DNA from: Leidyana gryllorum EB-2025a
Lineage: Eukaryota > Apicomplexa
Reading direction: 5' to 3'
DNA: 64,000 bases
Assembly: GCA_048772705.1 (NCBI GenBank)
Contig: JBLWGC010000104.1
Span: 1,205,394 to 1,269,393, forward strand
Made by a program: the position numbers and the translations under genes
Part shown: positions 1 through 12,400 of the stretch, piece after piece
Layout: each line of letters starts with the position of its first letter
Position numbering within the stretch: position 1 is the stretch's first letter
The notes under the pieces: generated by a model
What the model was told of the DNA's origin: nothing
The model's database searches: none
The model's input: only the letters and a program-made list of their open reading frames with translations

Positions 1-729
1 ATCTTCAGCAAATGGGTGGGAGAGAGTGAGAGGACTATCCGGACAATCTTTCGGTGAGTTTCGACTGATAATTGAAGGAATGAATTGACATTTGTGCACA
101 GTAAAGCTAGGCAGCACGCTCCGACAGTGATCTTCTTTGATGAAATTGACGCGTTGGGTTGTGATCGACAGTCTGGAGAAAAGGGAGGTGGGGGCTCGGG
201 GGTGGAGTCGCGAGTGTTGAGTCAGATGCTGAATGAGATGGACGGCATCGGGGCTGCCAAACAGGTTGTGATCATTGGAGCAACCAATCGTCCGGATCTC
301 TTGGACGCGGCTCTTTTGCGTCCAGGGAGATTTGACCGTTTACTATATATTCCGTTGCCCGACATTAGCGCCCGTCAGCAGATCTTCGCAATCCATTTAC
401 GGGGGGTGGACCTGGTGGATGAAAGCGCGTCGGATCTGGAGGGAGGAAAGCGGGTGGATGGGTGTGGTGGCTTGTTAACATGGTTGGGTGAGCAGAGCGA
501 GGGATACAGTGGGGCCGAGATTGCATTTATCTGCAAAGAGGTCCGCATGGCTAAGCTACGTCAGCTGATTCGGAGGGAGTCGACATCGGTTGAGCCCTGT
601 GGTGAAGACTTCAAGTTGGGGCGACAGGAGTTCGAAGAAGTCTTTCGCAGTATGAAGCCCAGAACTCCACCTGAGCTGATCGAGTTTTATACAAAGTATG
701 CTGCTGCCAACACCGGTCGCGCTGACTAA
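1..729 (+). CDS. AFG2/SPATA5-like AAA ATPase, 3' part
   Basis: The coding sequence enters from the left edge: exon 1..53, intron 54..101 (GTGAGT...CACAG), exon 102..729 ending in TAA. The visible part is the second half of an AAA+ module: pore-loop region KWVGESE, Walker B VIFFDEIDAL, sensor 1 IIGATNRPD, arginine-finger region LRPGRFDRLLYIPLPD, then the helical lid with GYSGAEIAFICKE. The tail (MKPRTPPELIEFY) resembles the end of AFG2/SPATA5 better than CDC48. AFG2-type double-ring ATPases release maturation factors from pre-60S ribosomes. Walker A and domain one lie outside the window, so the subfamily is less certain than the AAA assignment. Confidence 0.85.
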
Positions 730-790
730 TTCAGCGAGTCACCAGATTAGACTGCTATGAGATACGGTTTGGTGTCACAGTGCTTGATGG

Positions 791-813
791 TCTGTCTGTC
801 TGTCTGTCTGTCT
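791..813. repeat. TCTG tetranucleotide microsatellite
   Basis: Nearly six perfect TCTG units lie between the AFG2-like stop and the 3' end of the next, minus-strand gene. It is the only notable structure in this short convergent spacer. Confidence 0.9.
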
Positions 814-838
814 AACTAGGGTACACACATTGTTCCTA

Positions 839-1939
839 CTAAGATCTACTTTTGGGACGTTTGGGTGCGAGCCAACTTTGCAGTTGATCGGTGAGAGATG
901 GGGCAGTGACTGCGTGGGGAACCGATGGCGGCGTGGGAGTGGGCGAGGAGGGTTTGGAGAGTGGTGAAAGGAATCCCACCGGGGGAGGGACCGCATTGAG
1001 TGAGGCAGCTGACGAGGGTGAGTAGAGTCTGACGGAGTCTCTGTGACGTAGATCGTCGAAGCGGACAGTCCGATGCTATTCAGAATGGATGTCATTTTGA
1101 GGCTCAGTGAATGAGGTACAGCAATACCTTTGGGGTGGAGCGACCGAATATGGCATCATTGACTTGCCATATTTCTAGTGGAGGGGCTGCCCAGCGTGTG
1201 AAGCGGGCGCGTCGCAAAGTCTTGGATTTGATTCGAATATTAATTACTGCGCGTTGCACTGTGGAGCGAGCAGATGATCGCAGGGGAGAAGACGCGGCGG
1301 ACACAACAGGGGGGACGACAGTGTTCATTGAAGCGGTGGCACTATTCCACCACCGGTGCTTCTTGAGGTTACCAGCAGTCGCCGCAGCTGCTGCCGCCTC
1401 GAGTTGGCGGTTTTTCTCTTCCTCGCGGTTGAGACTCTCGCGGAGTTCTATCAGTGGATTACGCGGCCGCCAGATTTCGACGGAGCTCACTCTCTCGTGC
1501 TTCATCAGATCGACTCAGCTTTAGTCGCAATCGTGTACATTCTGTTTGGAGGAGGTTGACCTCTTGCTCCATCTGATCGATATAGTCGCACGCTTGTTCA
1601 TACTTTTCATTGAGGGGGGGCTGAAGGTTGCGTTGTGGTCGAGCCGAAGCTGGATTGTTCGACGGCGGAGGAGAGACATCGTAGTCCTGTAGAATGCCTG
1701 ACAGGTTGTTCAGCATAACCCGAACTCGATCAATGTCATCCTCCTCTGCTGCCGTTTCGACCAAGCCTCTCACTGATGACAGGGTCAACAGTACCAACCA
1801 CACAAGTGCACAGAGTATATATACCTTCACTGATGAGGTCTTTCAGCATGCGTTGTGGTTGATAAGGCACTACCACTAAAAGGCTGGAAGGGGGAGAGCT
1901 TGGCCGTTCTCTCCTTATGGTCCTCTCGCGCCTCCACAC
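839..1939 (-). CDS. Coiled-coil hypothetical protein, four exons
   Basis: Not recognised. Model: complement of 1825..1939, 1491..1772, 1128..1447, 839..1075, with introns of 52, 43 and 52 bp. All three keep one frame and give about 317 residues. The middle is strongly helical and charged (MEQEVNLLQTECTRLRLKL, then REEEKNRQLEAAAAAA). The C-terminus is basic, then Pro/Ser rich, ending in KRPKSRS. The start is the weak point. Reading through the first intron instead gives an ATG at 1830 with an apparent signal peptide (MKVYILCALVWLVLL). I prefer the spliced version because that hydrophobic stretch coincides exactly with a 52-bp GT-AG segment. Confidence 0.55.
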
Positions 1940-1946
1940 ACTTCAC

Positions 1947-1988
1947 TGGCACGATACACGGTGGATCTGGCACGACACACGGTGGATC
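1947..1988. repeat. 21-bp tandem duplication
   Basis: Two 21-bp copies starting TGGCACGAT/C and differing at one base, followed by a few bases of a third copy. They lie just upstream of the coiled-coil gene on its strand, in the spacer before the S1/P1 nuclease. Confidence 0.85.
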
Positions 1989-2114
1989 TGCCATCCGTGG
2001 GACTCCGTGACTTGCGGCTAATCGAGCAACCAATGATTCCAAGGGGGAAAAATTCAACAACAAAGTGACTGGTTCAATCAGTCAACTGCCTAACCCCCCA
2101 AATCAGGCTCCACT

Positions 2115-3476
2115 TTAGTTAAAGAGAGCAAAGACCGCTCCCAAAAAGATGGGAACAGACAGCAGGACGTTCACCTCGGCACCGCTCGTGGGCTGTCTGA
2201 GTGTGACACACCCAGAGTCCTCGTTGCGGCTGCGTTGTCTCGATTTGGCGAAATCGAATGAGGTCTTGACTCGGTCCTTGAGCTCATCAGTCATGTTATC
2301 AACGGCTTTGATAAGGTTGTGAGCCATACGATATCCAGTGAGAGCGATGCGCTCCTTGCTGGCCTTCACAGCAAAGTTGACGTAATCAGCGGTGATCTCG
2401 AATCGAGCGTCGCCGGTGCAGGCGTTTCGGCAGTTAGCGCTGAAGCAGTCAACTGTTGGTGGGCAATCTTCGGGTCCGCATCCGGTTACGGAGGCGGTCC
2501 GGTCCTCAGGTGCACAGAAATGCTTGGCGAAGGTGATACCTTTGTACACGTGGAATTTGTTGTAACGCTCTTGTGGGATCGCGACAAGAGTGAACGACTC
2601 TTTCATGATGTCGAGAATGGTGGCGTCCCGGAGCTTGAAGCCGGCGTCGATAAGAGTATTGTTGGGGAACTCTTTCATGATCTCGTCAACCTTCTCGTCC
2701 GTCTTTCCCCAGATCGTGAAACGGTTACGGGTCTCGTAGCCTCCCATTGCATCCCAAAAGGCGTGCAGATTCCTGATTCCCGCTTCCTCACAAGCGGGAC
2801 AGGCGCCCTGGGCAAATCGGACCGAGACGTAGTTGGCGCCTTCGTCGTGCATTCCACGACCAAACTCTAGGTGGTCTTGCCAGTTCCACAAAGCGGCAGT
2901 GTGGCACGGCATATGAAGGTCACCCAACAAATGTGTCTCATGGTGGAGGTTGACGCCCAGTGACCAAGGAGTCTTATCAATAGGGTCCAATTCCCTGCCC
3001 CACAATGCTGTTTCAGCGTTGTCCAAGGCGAACAGAATGGTATTCAGGGTTTGGTTGCGTAAGTAGTGAGCATCCAGAGTATCCAAAGCTTGCTGCGCCC
3101 AGTTCTCCGACCATCCAAGCTCCTTCACAGCGTCCTCGTCAACGTAAAGAGCGTCGTAGTAGTGGAAGCGATCCCACATCCGCAAGTGATCCAAGAAGGG
3201 GTAACCCAAATCAGGCTTAGCGGGGTTGGTGGAGGTATCGGTTTTGCGGCGTCGGTTCTTGACGTAATCCAACCAAGTCGCAGAACTCTGCAAGTCAGCA
3301 TGGCAAGGCCAGATGTCAGCACCGGCATAAAAAACATCGTTGACAGTGTCCAAGACATCCTTCCGGCCCAGAGCGACCAAGTGGCGAGCCGCAATCTCGG
3401 CCGACAAAACATGGGGACCGTCCCACCATGCAGACGCAAGTCCTGCAACCCCAAAGAGGGAAATGATACTCTTCAT
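2115..3476 (-). CDS. Secreted S1/P1-type nuclease, probably GPI-anchored
   Basis: Single-exon gene of 453 residues. A signal peptide of about 16 residues ends just before the mature start WWDGPH, which fits the Trp1/His6 zinc ligands of the S1/P1 family. The other ligand sites are visible in order: Asp in ATWLDYV, His in DRFHYY, HLLGDLHMPCH with its His/Asp/His, and NLHAFWD. These enzymes are zinc-dependent nucleases that degrade single-stranded DNA and RNA and remove 3'-phosphates outside the cell or in vacuoles. The last 20 residues are hydrophobic after a small-residue stretch (SGAE), as in a GPI-anchor signal. A surface nucleotide-salvage role is inference. Confidence 0.88.
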   Translation of the reverse strand: MKSIISLFGVAGLASAWWDGPHVLSAEIAARHLVALGRKDVLDTVNDVFYAGADIWPCHADLQSSATWLDYVKNRRRKTDTSTNPAKPDLGYPFLDHLRMWDRFHYYDALYVDEDAVKELGWSENWAQQALDTLDAHYLRNQTLNTILFALDNAETALWGRELDPIDKTPWSLGVNLHHETHLLGDLHMPCHTAALWNWQDHLEFGRGMHDEGANYVSVRFAQGACPACEEAGIRNLHAFWDAMGGYETRNRFTIWGKTDEKVDEIMKEFPNNTLIDAGFKLRDATILDIMKESFTLVAIPQERYNKFHVYKGITFAKHFCAPEDRTASVTGCGPEDCPPTVDCFSANCRNACTGDARFEITADYVNFAVKASKERIALTGYRMAHNLIKAVDNMTDELKDRVKTSFDFAKSRQRSRNEDSGCVTLRQPTSGAEVNVLLSVPIFLGAVFALFN

Positions 3477-3511
3477 CCGCCTTGAGTGTCAACCAAAAAT
3501 TATACACTCTC

Positions 3512-4827
3512 TCAAGTGTTCTTCATAGATCCAAAACCGTCTGTGTGCGCCAACAAGTCCCTCTGCTCTCGTTTCAAAAACTCATCGACACACTCCCTCA
3601 CACTGCGACCCCCTCTCAACAGTGTCAGATCCTTCTCGTTCGGGATGCCATCAGCCACATAGGGTTCTGGGTAATCGGGCATGTAGTGTGGTACCCGACA
3701 CAGACGTCGCATGATGTCTTCCACCTGTTCTCCCAGTGCTGCTTCCTCACCACTCAGGCCCGTCAACCGCTCAAAATGCTCCTGCACCAGAGCCCGTCGC
3801 AACGCAATGTTCGAGGGATCGTTCACTCCTAATAGATTCGCGTCGGGGCGAATTGAGGAGCGAGCCACGGCGTGGCGACAAACAACAGGAGGCGGGCAGC
3901 CTGGACTGAGCAACTCCCCCACAACAACTGAGGCTGGCTCAAACCCCTCAGCCACTCGTTTCCCTGTACACGCCCCCCACACCAACGGGATTTCTGGTGC
4001 CAACATTGCACCCGCTGGAGCCAAGGGGCCAAGAAAAATCCCCTCTCTCCCAGCGATCGCAGAACCAGTACCCGAAGTACCGGAGGAAGGACTGCTTTTG
4101 GACCTCACCCCACTCTTCTTGGGCACCTGACCCTCGATGGAGCGACATGTCTCATCGGCAGCCTCCTCTAACTCCTCCATAGCAGCTGCAAATTGCTCCT
4201 TCTGCTTATTCATCACCGATAACCCCAACGGTGGCCACGGCAAGGTGAAGTCCGTCGGATCATCCACTGCCTCACTATAAGCTCGAAACACTCCTGGGTA
4301 CTCGCACTGCAACCTGAGACTGCTCTCTGGGTCTGAATCATCGAGTTAGCACAGACCGAAGAGAACTGACATTAACCTACCCAGTTCTCCCTCGAGCGCC
4401 ATCCGCTGTTCGCGAAGGACGCAGAGAAACTTGTTGACGTTGAGCAACGCGTCCCCCAAGGCATCGGCCAAAAGATGCTCCTTTCCGATCTGCATCTCTG
4501 CCTCCTCTGGTGTCTGCACAGCCACTGGCTGCCTGCAATACGTCAGTAATCACACTTCGCTTTCAACACAACTCACTTGAGCAAACCATCAGAGTCCGTG
4601 TACACAGGCGGCCCAGCGTACTCGGGAGTGAAGAATGTCAACCTCGGTGCCTCCCAACGCGTTCCGCTGGGGGCTGTCAACTTGGCCGATGGTGGCTTGG
4701 CCGCAACTGTTGAACGCCGTGGACGGCCCCGCCCTCGACGTTCTGAAGGTGGGCGAGTGTCCACCATTGAATTTTCATACTTTTTTACTCGGACAAATGC
4801 CATCACGCAGGCCAAAGTACCTCTCAT
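3512..4827 (-). CDS. Hypothetical protein with AT-hook-like N-terminus
   Basis: Not recognised. Model: complement of 4577..4827, 4381..4532, 3512..4332, with introns of 44 and 48 bp, giving about 407 residues. The N-terminus carries RRGRGRPRR, which looks like an AT-hook. The second exon is helical (NKFLCVLREQRMALEGEL). The C-terminal half has YMPDYPEPYVADGIPNEKDL and RSVRECVDEFLKREQRDLL. No signal peptide or membrane segment is seen. A nuclear, DNA-associated role is only a guess from the AT-hook. An internal ATG at 4805 is an alternative start, because the stated start lies close to the divergent gene on the plus strand. Confidence 0.6.
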
Positions 4828-4913
4828 CGGTCTCCAGTGATGAGATCCATCCTCTCGCAGTCAATTCTGAAAGTGGATCAGAGGGGCGGGGCGCCCCTCA
4901 CAATAAAGGCAAT

Positions 4914-7141
4914 ATGATCGGTGGACGTCACCGACGAGTTGGTGAGATTCAATCTGGACCAATGGGAAATCTACACTCTCTGTTTCTACAGACCATAGCC
5001 GCAGAGACGGCGGTAGCGAGGACAGCGGTCAGGTCATTGAGCTGTTCGACTCTCGCAGCCCATGTCACAGGCGCGCACCCGTTCCTGCGTTCGACAATAA
5101 TCGAACCGAACTCGCTTTTGAGTCGGATGCATCCAGCCACGCCTCCACATCCTCCAGCAGCGGCGAGTCTTTATCACGTTTCCTGGATCCGAACCACGAG
5201 GTCAAACTGGGCTATTTCACTCCAACGCATAAAGGAAGGGTGACAGTAACGCACTTCGGCTCTCGTCGCCATCAGGAAGTAAAGAATCAAGCCCCAACCA
5301 AGTCTTTTGCGGCTGACGATCTCATCTCCGCTTCGGATTCTGAGGATCTCGAAGGATTGGGCAGAGTTCATCGTCATCGGAAGCCGGGCGAACCCACTCC
5401 TCAAGTACCCCCGCCAGGGCCCCCACATCATCAAATGACCCCAGAAAGAGACCTAGAGACCCTCGGACGAGTACGGAAAACCAGAAGGCCAGGAGAACCT
5501 GACGATGAAGACTCCGAGAATATTGAAGGGCTCCATCCCGTCAACCGCAATCGTCGCGGATCGGATGAGACTGAGAGCGAAGACCTCGCGGGACTGGGCA
5601 AAGTCAATCGTCGTAGGGGAGAAGAGGAGGAGTCTGCTGACATATATGGAGCTGATCGACCTGCCGATCAACACGAAGATCCAGTGACAAGTTCAGAATC
5701 TCGAGAGGAGGACGAACAGCCGCCTTCTGAGGAGGAAATGACTGACGAGGAAGATGCCAGCCCGGGTGCTGGACCGCACTTTGATGACCGTCAACCTCGC
5801 CTGCCACAAGATGAAACCATCCCCCCCGAATATGCTGAGATCGCTAGGTCTCTGAATGTACCCCTGGAACATCTCCATCCTATCTTCTCTGACGAAGGTC
5901 TGATCATCCCACGTTGTTTTTCGGCCTTGAGATATCGCAACGATGTTATTGAGCAGTTCAGATGCAAGTTGGAGGTTTCACGCCGCGAACCCATCGTGCG
6001 CATGAACGTAATGGACCGGCCGCAGCGTCAACGACGTATTCTACTACCTGACATCCAGGTAAGCAAACTCAAGGGCAGGCACACGTGCGCGTAGACTGAC
6101 TGCGCTCACGTGTGTTCCTCCCGAGCACATGTTGCGACCACTTTGTCAATTCCCTCTTTCTGTTGCAGATCCTTCCCTCAACTTTACCTGAAAGTATTGA
6201 CTGCTTCAAGGACTATGTGTGGCCGGAGAAAGACCGCCAGTTGACAGAGCTGCGTCGTGCTCCGATAGTGATGGCGTCGTTCTGCAATTTGCGCGAACCT
6301 TTGTTATTCGTTTGCGCCACGGATGAAGAACAGCGAGCGTGCTACAACACTTTGTTAGTGATCACACATCTGACCAAGAAGCGGGATCAGGAAAGGCGGG
6401 CAGATTTTTCGAGAGGCGGGGTCGGTATGCAGTACCCCACTCCAGATCTGCCGCTGCCCACCGCAATGCGGAGCAAGAAAGCCCATAAATATTATCCGAA
6501 CATTGGGGAGTTCAATGAAAGGAAGACGCTATTCCGCAAGCAACTCGGGATTGCCGCGAAACGTCTGGATACTTTCAAGGCAGTGAAAATGTACATCAAA
6601 TCGGAGCAGGTTGGGGACAATGACGTATGGGTAAGTGAGGCTTGTTGTCGGGGACCGTGGGAGGAGGGGGCTCACCGCTCCGTGGTTTGGCTGGGTGCAC
6701 ATCGTAAGGTATATCGATGTCGGCTGTTTGCTTCAGGTGTCGTATTGGCTATCGGACAAGAGCAAATGGGTATCTGAGAAGAAGAAGGTGTGGATCCACC
6801 ACTACAGTCCCCATTTGATGGTCACTGATAAGAAGGGGCACCGTGTTCCTGGAGCTCTGAATCTGCTGAGTTATAGTTGTGCTCGTGAGAAATACGAGAA
6901 CGAAAAGAATTACCCGAGCGCTGTGAGGTAAGGTCGCTCAGTCACAGAACGAAACACCTGATACGTTGCCGACAGACGGATCAAACTTGCTCCGCACCTA
7001 ACGGGAGTCGAATTGTTGGATGTTCCCGGGAAACAAATGTTCTTCTCCTTCGAGACGGTGGAGAAATTGAAGGATTTCCAGCAGGTCATCGCAACACTTG
7101 GGTACATTCAGGAGTGGGACATACCAACTTCTTCGAGTTAG
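4914..7141 (+). CDS. Hypothetical acidic repeat protein with PH-like C-terminus
   Basis: Five exons: 4914..4941, 4992..6058, 6169..6630, 6737..6927, 6976..7141, about 637 residues. Residues ~125-235 hold four imperfect repeats around a core E-D-L-E-G-L-G-R-V-x-R-x-R-K (EDLEGLGRVHRHRK, RDLETLGRVRKTRR, ENIEGLHPVNRNRR, EDLAGLGKVNRRR), followed by an acidic Glu/Asp stretch. The C-terminal third is globular. Its end (FFSFETVEKLKDFQQVI) resembles the last strand and helix of a PH domain. That likeness is by eye and weak. An in-frame ATG at 4797 is an alternative start but would overlap the divergent gene. Confidence 0.6.
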
Positions 7142-7176
7142 TGTCACTCACTTTTTCCGTCTTGGCAGTCTGTGAT

Positions 7177-9381
7177 ATGCCCGAAAATTCAGTCCATGAG
7201 GATGCCACCCCGATATCACAGCCACCAGACGCTAGTGCTAGTCTAGATTCTGATGATTCTGCAAATGATGTAGAGGAACCCTCCACCGAAGTTCTACCCA
7301 CCACCCGCAGTACTAAAATATCGTGGAAGGGCTTGGCCAAGAAAGTCCTGGTCTCGAGCGCCCAACCAGTATCGAACAAGGTACTCATAACCTCCTCCCA
7401 ATGGTATTCAAATATCGGTACCAAGGCGGCAATATGGGGTGATAACAGCGCTGCCACCGCCACCACCACAACCGCCTCCAGTAATAATAACAAGATGAGC
7501 ATGTCGCCTGTGATGGTAGGCACAGATTCGGGAGGCCCGCTTGCCCCCGACACGGCCACTCAATGTGTCTCGAGTGCGTACAAAGATGAGTACGGAGCCG
7601 AAGTCGGGCATCACATGATTGAAATTTGGGTCGACAAGATACTACCCAACTGGCAGTGGACTGTTCGCAGTCAACCCAAAGACTCCAAACTTCTCAGATC
7701 TCTCATCTCCCTGGGAGTTCCGTGCGACATTCGTGGGGAGTACTGGAAAAGAGTAAGTCTTGTGAATCGCTGGGCCTTTATTGGACCGAATGGAAGACAA
7801 CGATCTTTTATATTGTGGAGTTGAGCTTCTTCTCTCTCACTCAGTCGTGCCCGTGAAACCGTTCTCACTCATGTCCTCTCTGCACAGATAATTGGGAACC
7901 AACTATGTCTGAGTCCTGAGTATTACCGAATTCTCTTAGTGAAGGTGTCGGCAATACGAACAAGTCTAACGGCTGTATCTGCACGGTATGCATCGGGAAT
8001 AGCTGCAAGTTTTGCAGTGGCGTCGACCCCCAAGACCAGTGAGTGTCACAAGTCGGAGCCACCGGGCGGGTTGCCTCCGCTGCACAGATCGTCGACCGCA
8101 CGCGAATTCAGTGAAACGTCCACGCCCAAGTATTCTGAATTGAATAGAAGGTTCACCATTGACGGCACCCTGAGTTATAACAGAGGTTCTCTGTTAGCGG
8201 TGAGCCCTACATCAAGGAGAGCGGGTTGTGAGAGTCAGCAGGGCGGCGACACGAATGGTCCAACGGAGATGCAACTTGGCCCAGGGGATATGACTGCTCG
8301 GGGAAGTGTGATGAGAGGATCGGGGCAACCGGACCTGTCGACACCGGCGAGGTACGAAGTGGAGTTGGTGCGCAAATCCTTCGAGGCAATTGCGGTTGAT
8401 CTCCACCGCACAGTTCCTCGACATGCAATTGGGCAATCGGTGAGTCTCCTTGGGCGCGGCCGTTCCCTTAGTACATGTCGCTCCAGTCTGGCGTGCAGGC
8501 AGACACGGGACGTTCGGTGACATTGTCGCTGTCACTCATCGAGTCGTTGAGGGCGGTTTTGGAGGCGTTTGTGGTGTACAGACCGGACATTGGCTACGTG
8601 CAAGGAATGGCATACTTGGCCGTGACTTTCCTATTCGTGATGGACGAGTACTCAGCATTTGTTTGCTTCTCGAATCTGCTGGTGAGGTCGGTTGAGAGAA
8701 GTCGTATACCATTGCTGACACAGTTCCGACAAACTTTGAGTGCCTTCTACCGATTTGATCTCAAGACGATTAATCTCTATTGTCGAACCTTTGATCTCTT
8801 GCTGGAGCGAATCTGCCCAAAACTTGCTGACCAAATCAGCAAGTCGACTTTTACATCTGATGTATTTTTGATTGAATGGTGGTTTACTCTATTCACCAGG
8901 TGAGCGGTGTATGAAGCACTATGATGCGTGTTCTCCTCTCAGATCGCTGCCAAATGAGGTGGCGTACCGTGTATGGGATCATTACTTAATAGAGGGCGAG
9001 CTGGTACTCTTTCAAGCGGCACTGGGGATCATCAAGTGTTTGCGGTCTGAATTGGAAGGTCAGCCAGTGGAACAGTGTATGTTGCTGTTAAGTTCCAGCG
9101 GCGAAGGCACATTGACAGGGTTGACCTGCGAGACGTTCTTTGCCGCTGTGCGAAGTCTCAAACTGTCTCAACGTCGGTTGGAGAGGACAATGGCGGCAGC
9201 ACAGCAAAGTATGGATACAATGACGACCTTCCGGCCGGCTTTGGAAGAAGTTACCCGGCATCGACGCAGAGCGTCGCAAATGTCCTTTCTGTTGTCTGGA
9301 TGGGGTGGTGGCAATAGCCGAAAAACGCGCAAGCCCCCTCCTCCCCCCCCCGAAAGTCAGCTGTCTGAAAGCACTATGTAG
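7177..9381 (+). CDS. TBC-domain Rab GTPase-activating protein
   Basis: Four exons: 7177..7752, 7888..8439, 8499..8899, 8943..9381, 655 residues. The TBC domain starts near GVPCDIRGEYWKR (residue ~181). It is interrupted by a low-complexity insert of about 140 residues encoded in exon 2. It resumes with the arginine finger DLHRTVPRH (residue ~364) and the glutamine finger IGYVQGMAYL (residue ~406). Both catalytic fingers are present, so GAP activity on a Rab is expected. The C-terminus has a poly-Pro run near the end. The stop of the preceding gene is 35 bp upstream. Which Rab it acts on cannot be told. Confidence 0.87.
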
Positions 9382-9401
9382 TCACAAAAAACCCGTTCTG
9401 T

Positions 9402-12400
9402 ATGGAGAGCCCAACCCGCGTCTCCCTGAGTCCATCACTGAAGCGATCAAGGATTAGTGGGGCTTACTGGACGAAGCGGTGGCGGGTAAAAGCGTACGAC
9501 AAAGCTTTCATTGTTGAACCCAATCTGACCCACTGGGAGGATCCCTTTTGTCAACGCGATGGGCTGCGAGAAGGAACCAATGTGCAAGATTTGGTGAAAG
9601 CGGGTCCGCCGCAACTTATCCTTCTGCGTCAGAAACCCGATATAGTGGAGATTCCCCACTCATCTCACTTGACTCTACCGAGAGGCTATTATGGCCGGTG
9701 TCAATGTACTTTGCAGGTAGGCAGACCTCATTTTGGATTGTTGTCGCACTTGAGCATCATTCCAGTTCGACGCACTTTTGGGTATTCTCAACATCAAGGC
9801 CTACCGCTTTCTTGTGTTGGCAGTTGACAGCGAGATTGTAGCGTCTCTGCCACCAGACTGCAGTCCTCTCGGCGTGTTGGAGGCTGACGAGAACCAGGAT
9901 ATTGTCCTCGAACGTTTGGCTTCAGTGTTTCCTCCTCAACGCCACATCCATGTCTGCGAGAACGTTGTGGTTCTTCCGTTCCACATACCCTCAAATATCT
10001 ATTTGGGAGTAAAACTCAATGTGGACATTACTCACACCAATGACCACTTGCGTTCTGCTTCTAATGAACATCGCGGATCCCGACGTGCATCTGCAACGGA
10101 CACCGAGCGCGTTCCGCGTACTTCAGTCACAGAGTACTACGAGGCGCGTGGGAAGTAAGTTCTGCACAACGATATCGACAACGACAACAAAATCCCCCGC
10201 TCCCCTCCTCCGTCTCGTCCCCTCTCTCACTTCCAACTCATCTCACTTTCCTCCGTAGACGGTCGCTGACGCCAACCCCTATCGAGCACAACGTGGATTT
10301 CCGAGTTGGTGACCAGGAGACAAAATCGATGGAGGATTTGCTGGGGGATGTGACCGCTCAGGTGCTGGAGATTGAGAAACTGCTGGCAAAGCGGACCTTC
10401 TTCTATTCCTATGATGTAGATTTGATGCGTGGTTTACAACGCCAGTATTTGGATTACAAGCAGAGAGACGTGCTGGCGGTACCCCAGCCGGTTCCAGTCT
10501 GGCACAAGATTTACTCATACCGCGACACTGCAAAAAGGCCCAGTCTCTTTGACCTGGGACCGTCCAAGTTTATCTGGAACACTGCTATGGCGCGTCCACT
10601 GTGGGAGCAAGGTACAGACAGTGCGTGGGTGACTCCGATAATTCAAGGTGAGACAGCAGCCAAGACACTTGGAGACGCCGTCATGCCGTTACCGCTTACA
10701 GGCAGCGTTGCGTCAACGTTTGTTAATATGGGAGACCAACTCTTGCGGATGCTTATCATTGGAAGACGTTCGTCAGCCAGAGGAGGCACGCGGTATTTCG
10801 CGCGCGGGGTCAACGAAGCCGGAGATGTAAGTGAGTGTGTTTCATGCGCGCCCAGGGCCGTCCACGATTGTCATTCCAGGTTGCCAACTTCTGCGAGAGC
10901 GAACTCCTGGCCTGTCTGTATGCTGCCGCTGACGAGTCTGATACCGCCAATAGCGCTGCGGACCAGGGGGGAAAAGCGGATCCCGGCTCCCCTAACCGTC
11001 AATTGCGATTCCCAGCGTCCAGCTTGGGACAACCCAGCGGCGGCTGGTTCAGCTTCCTCCAGATCCGAGGGTCCGTACCACTCTTCTGGGAGCAGAACAA
11101 CTTTGGGATCAACCCAGCGCCGAAAGTCACCGGATCCAACACCAGCAACATGAAAGCCTTCGTCAAGCACCAGAAGCGCCTGGAACAACGATATGGCAAA
11201 ATTCACTACCTCGATCTATTGTCGGCCCATAAACAAGGCGAAGTCAAAATATCCGAAGCCTTCAAGAGTGCACTGGAATCACACAAAGTCTGCAAACGAG
11301 CTGATTTGGTGGGGGTTGTTGGAGCTGATCAATGGACATATCGAGGTTGGGACTTTCACACGATGGTGAGTCGGACACGTTCAACCACCACGACCACTTC
11401 CTCTCTACAGACTCAACAGTTCGGGTTTGAAGACTCATTGGGACTGTTTAACGCAAAACATCATATCGCTGACTATTTGGCTACGGTTGGTCATTTCCAC
11501 ACTATCGGTCCCCGGCTGCAGAACGGCGTGTTCCGTACCAATTGCTTGGACTGTCTTGATCGAACCAACGTTATGCAGTGGTTCCTCTGTCAACGTCAGC
11601 TGATAGAATTCCTGAAGAAGACGCCTGCTGGTACTCAGGCGATAGCTGCTCAAGGCATCAAATACAGTACGTCTCCTTACAGCCCCAGGAGAGATTGTTG
11701 AATCGTTGCATTCAGATCATGAGCTCTATGGCTGGTTAATTCGGCAAACTGACGACGCCAAGGCGATCAACGCGTTTCTGACGGGAAGTCGTCCCACCGT
11801 CGTCTTGCTGCCACAACTCGTGCAGCCAAAACCAAGGTATTGGGGTAAGTGTCGACTCCAAAGAGACCTGTTTGCGTTATCTTCGCTGCTATCCACAGAC
11901 TATTCAGCTCATCTGAGAGTTCCCGCCCCTTTTCCGGATCCCGCAGGCGCTGTCAAGAAAGCATTCTACCGGCCGCCTCAGGGACCGGATCTGCCAGAAT
12001 ACCGAGTTTATTTTGTCGGAGGATGGACTGATGACTTATTAAGTATAACCTATTATCGGCCCGCGGAGCCCAACAAGACGGGTGGCGACGGTACAACTGG
12101 TAACGGAGTCAGCAGCCTCTCGCAGCCGCCCAAGTCCACCTTTACTCCATCGCTTCCTGCTCCGCCCGAGACGGACGTTGCTGCAGTGTCGGAAGGCACT
12201 GGCGCTCTGGAACATGGTCGCGGCTCAGATGATGATGGACCAGTGGTGGTAGGAGTTCCGTTGGGTGTGGTGGCTTCCAGTCCCGAAGGTCGAGTTCCGA
12301 TGACATACGTCATGAAAGACGCTTTCAGTTCTCTGTGGGCGGACTTGGGAGATCTGATCTCGGCGGCTTACACAGGCACTGGCTCGGTGCTGACCCCTCT

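Noticed and set aside
1459-1830. Signal-peptide reading of the coiled-coil gene (MKVYILCALVWLVLL)
   Set aside because: The hydrophobic stretch coincides with a 52-bp GT-AG segment, and removing it joins two helical reading frames in phase. Kept only as an alternative start.
2319-2870. 183-residue plus-strand frame opposite the S1/P1 nuclease
   Set aside because: Antisense shadow of a clearly conserved gene; no motif or splice logic of its own.
4635-5243. 202-residue plus-strand frame overlapping the AT-hook gene
   Set aside because: Most of it is antisense to the first exon of the minus-strand gene. Its end is explained by the first exon (4914..4941) and 50-bp intron of the repeat protein.
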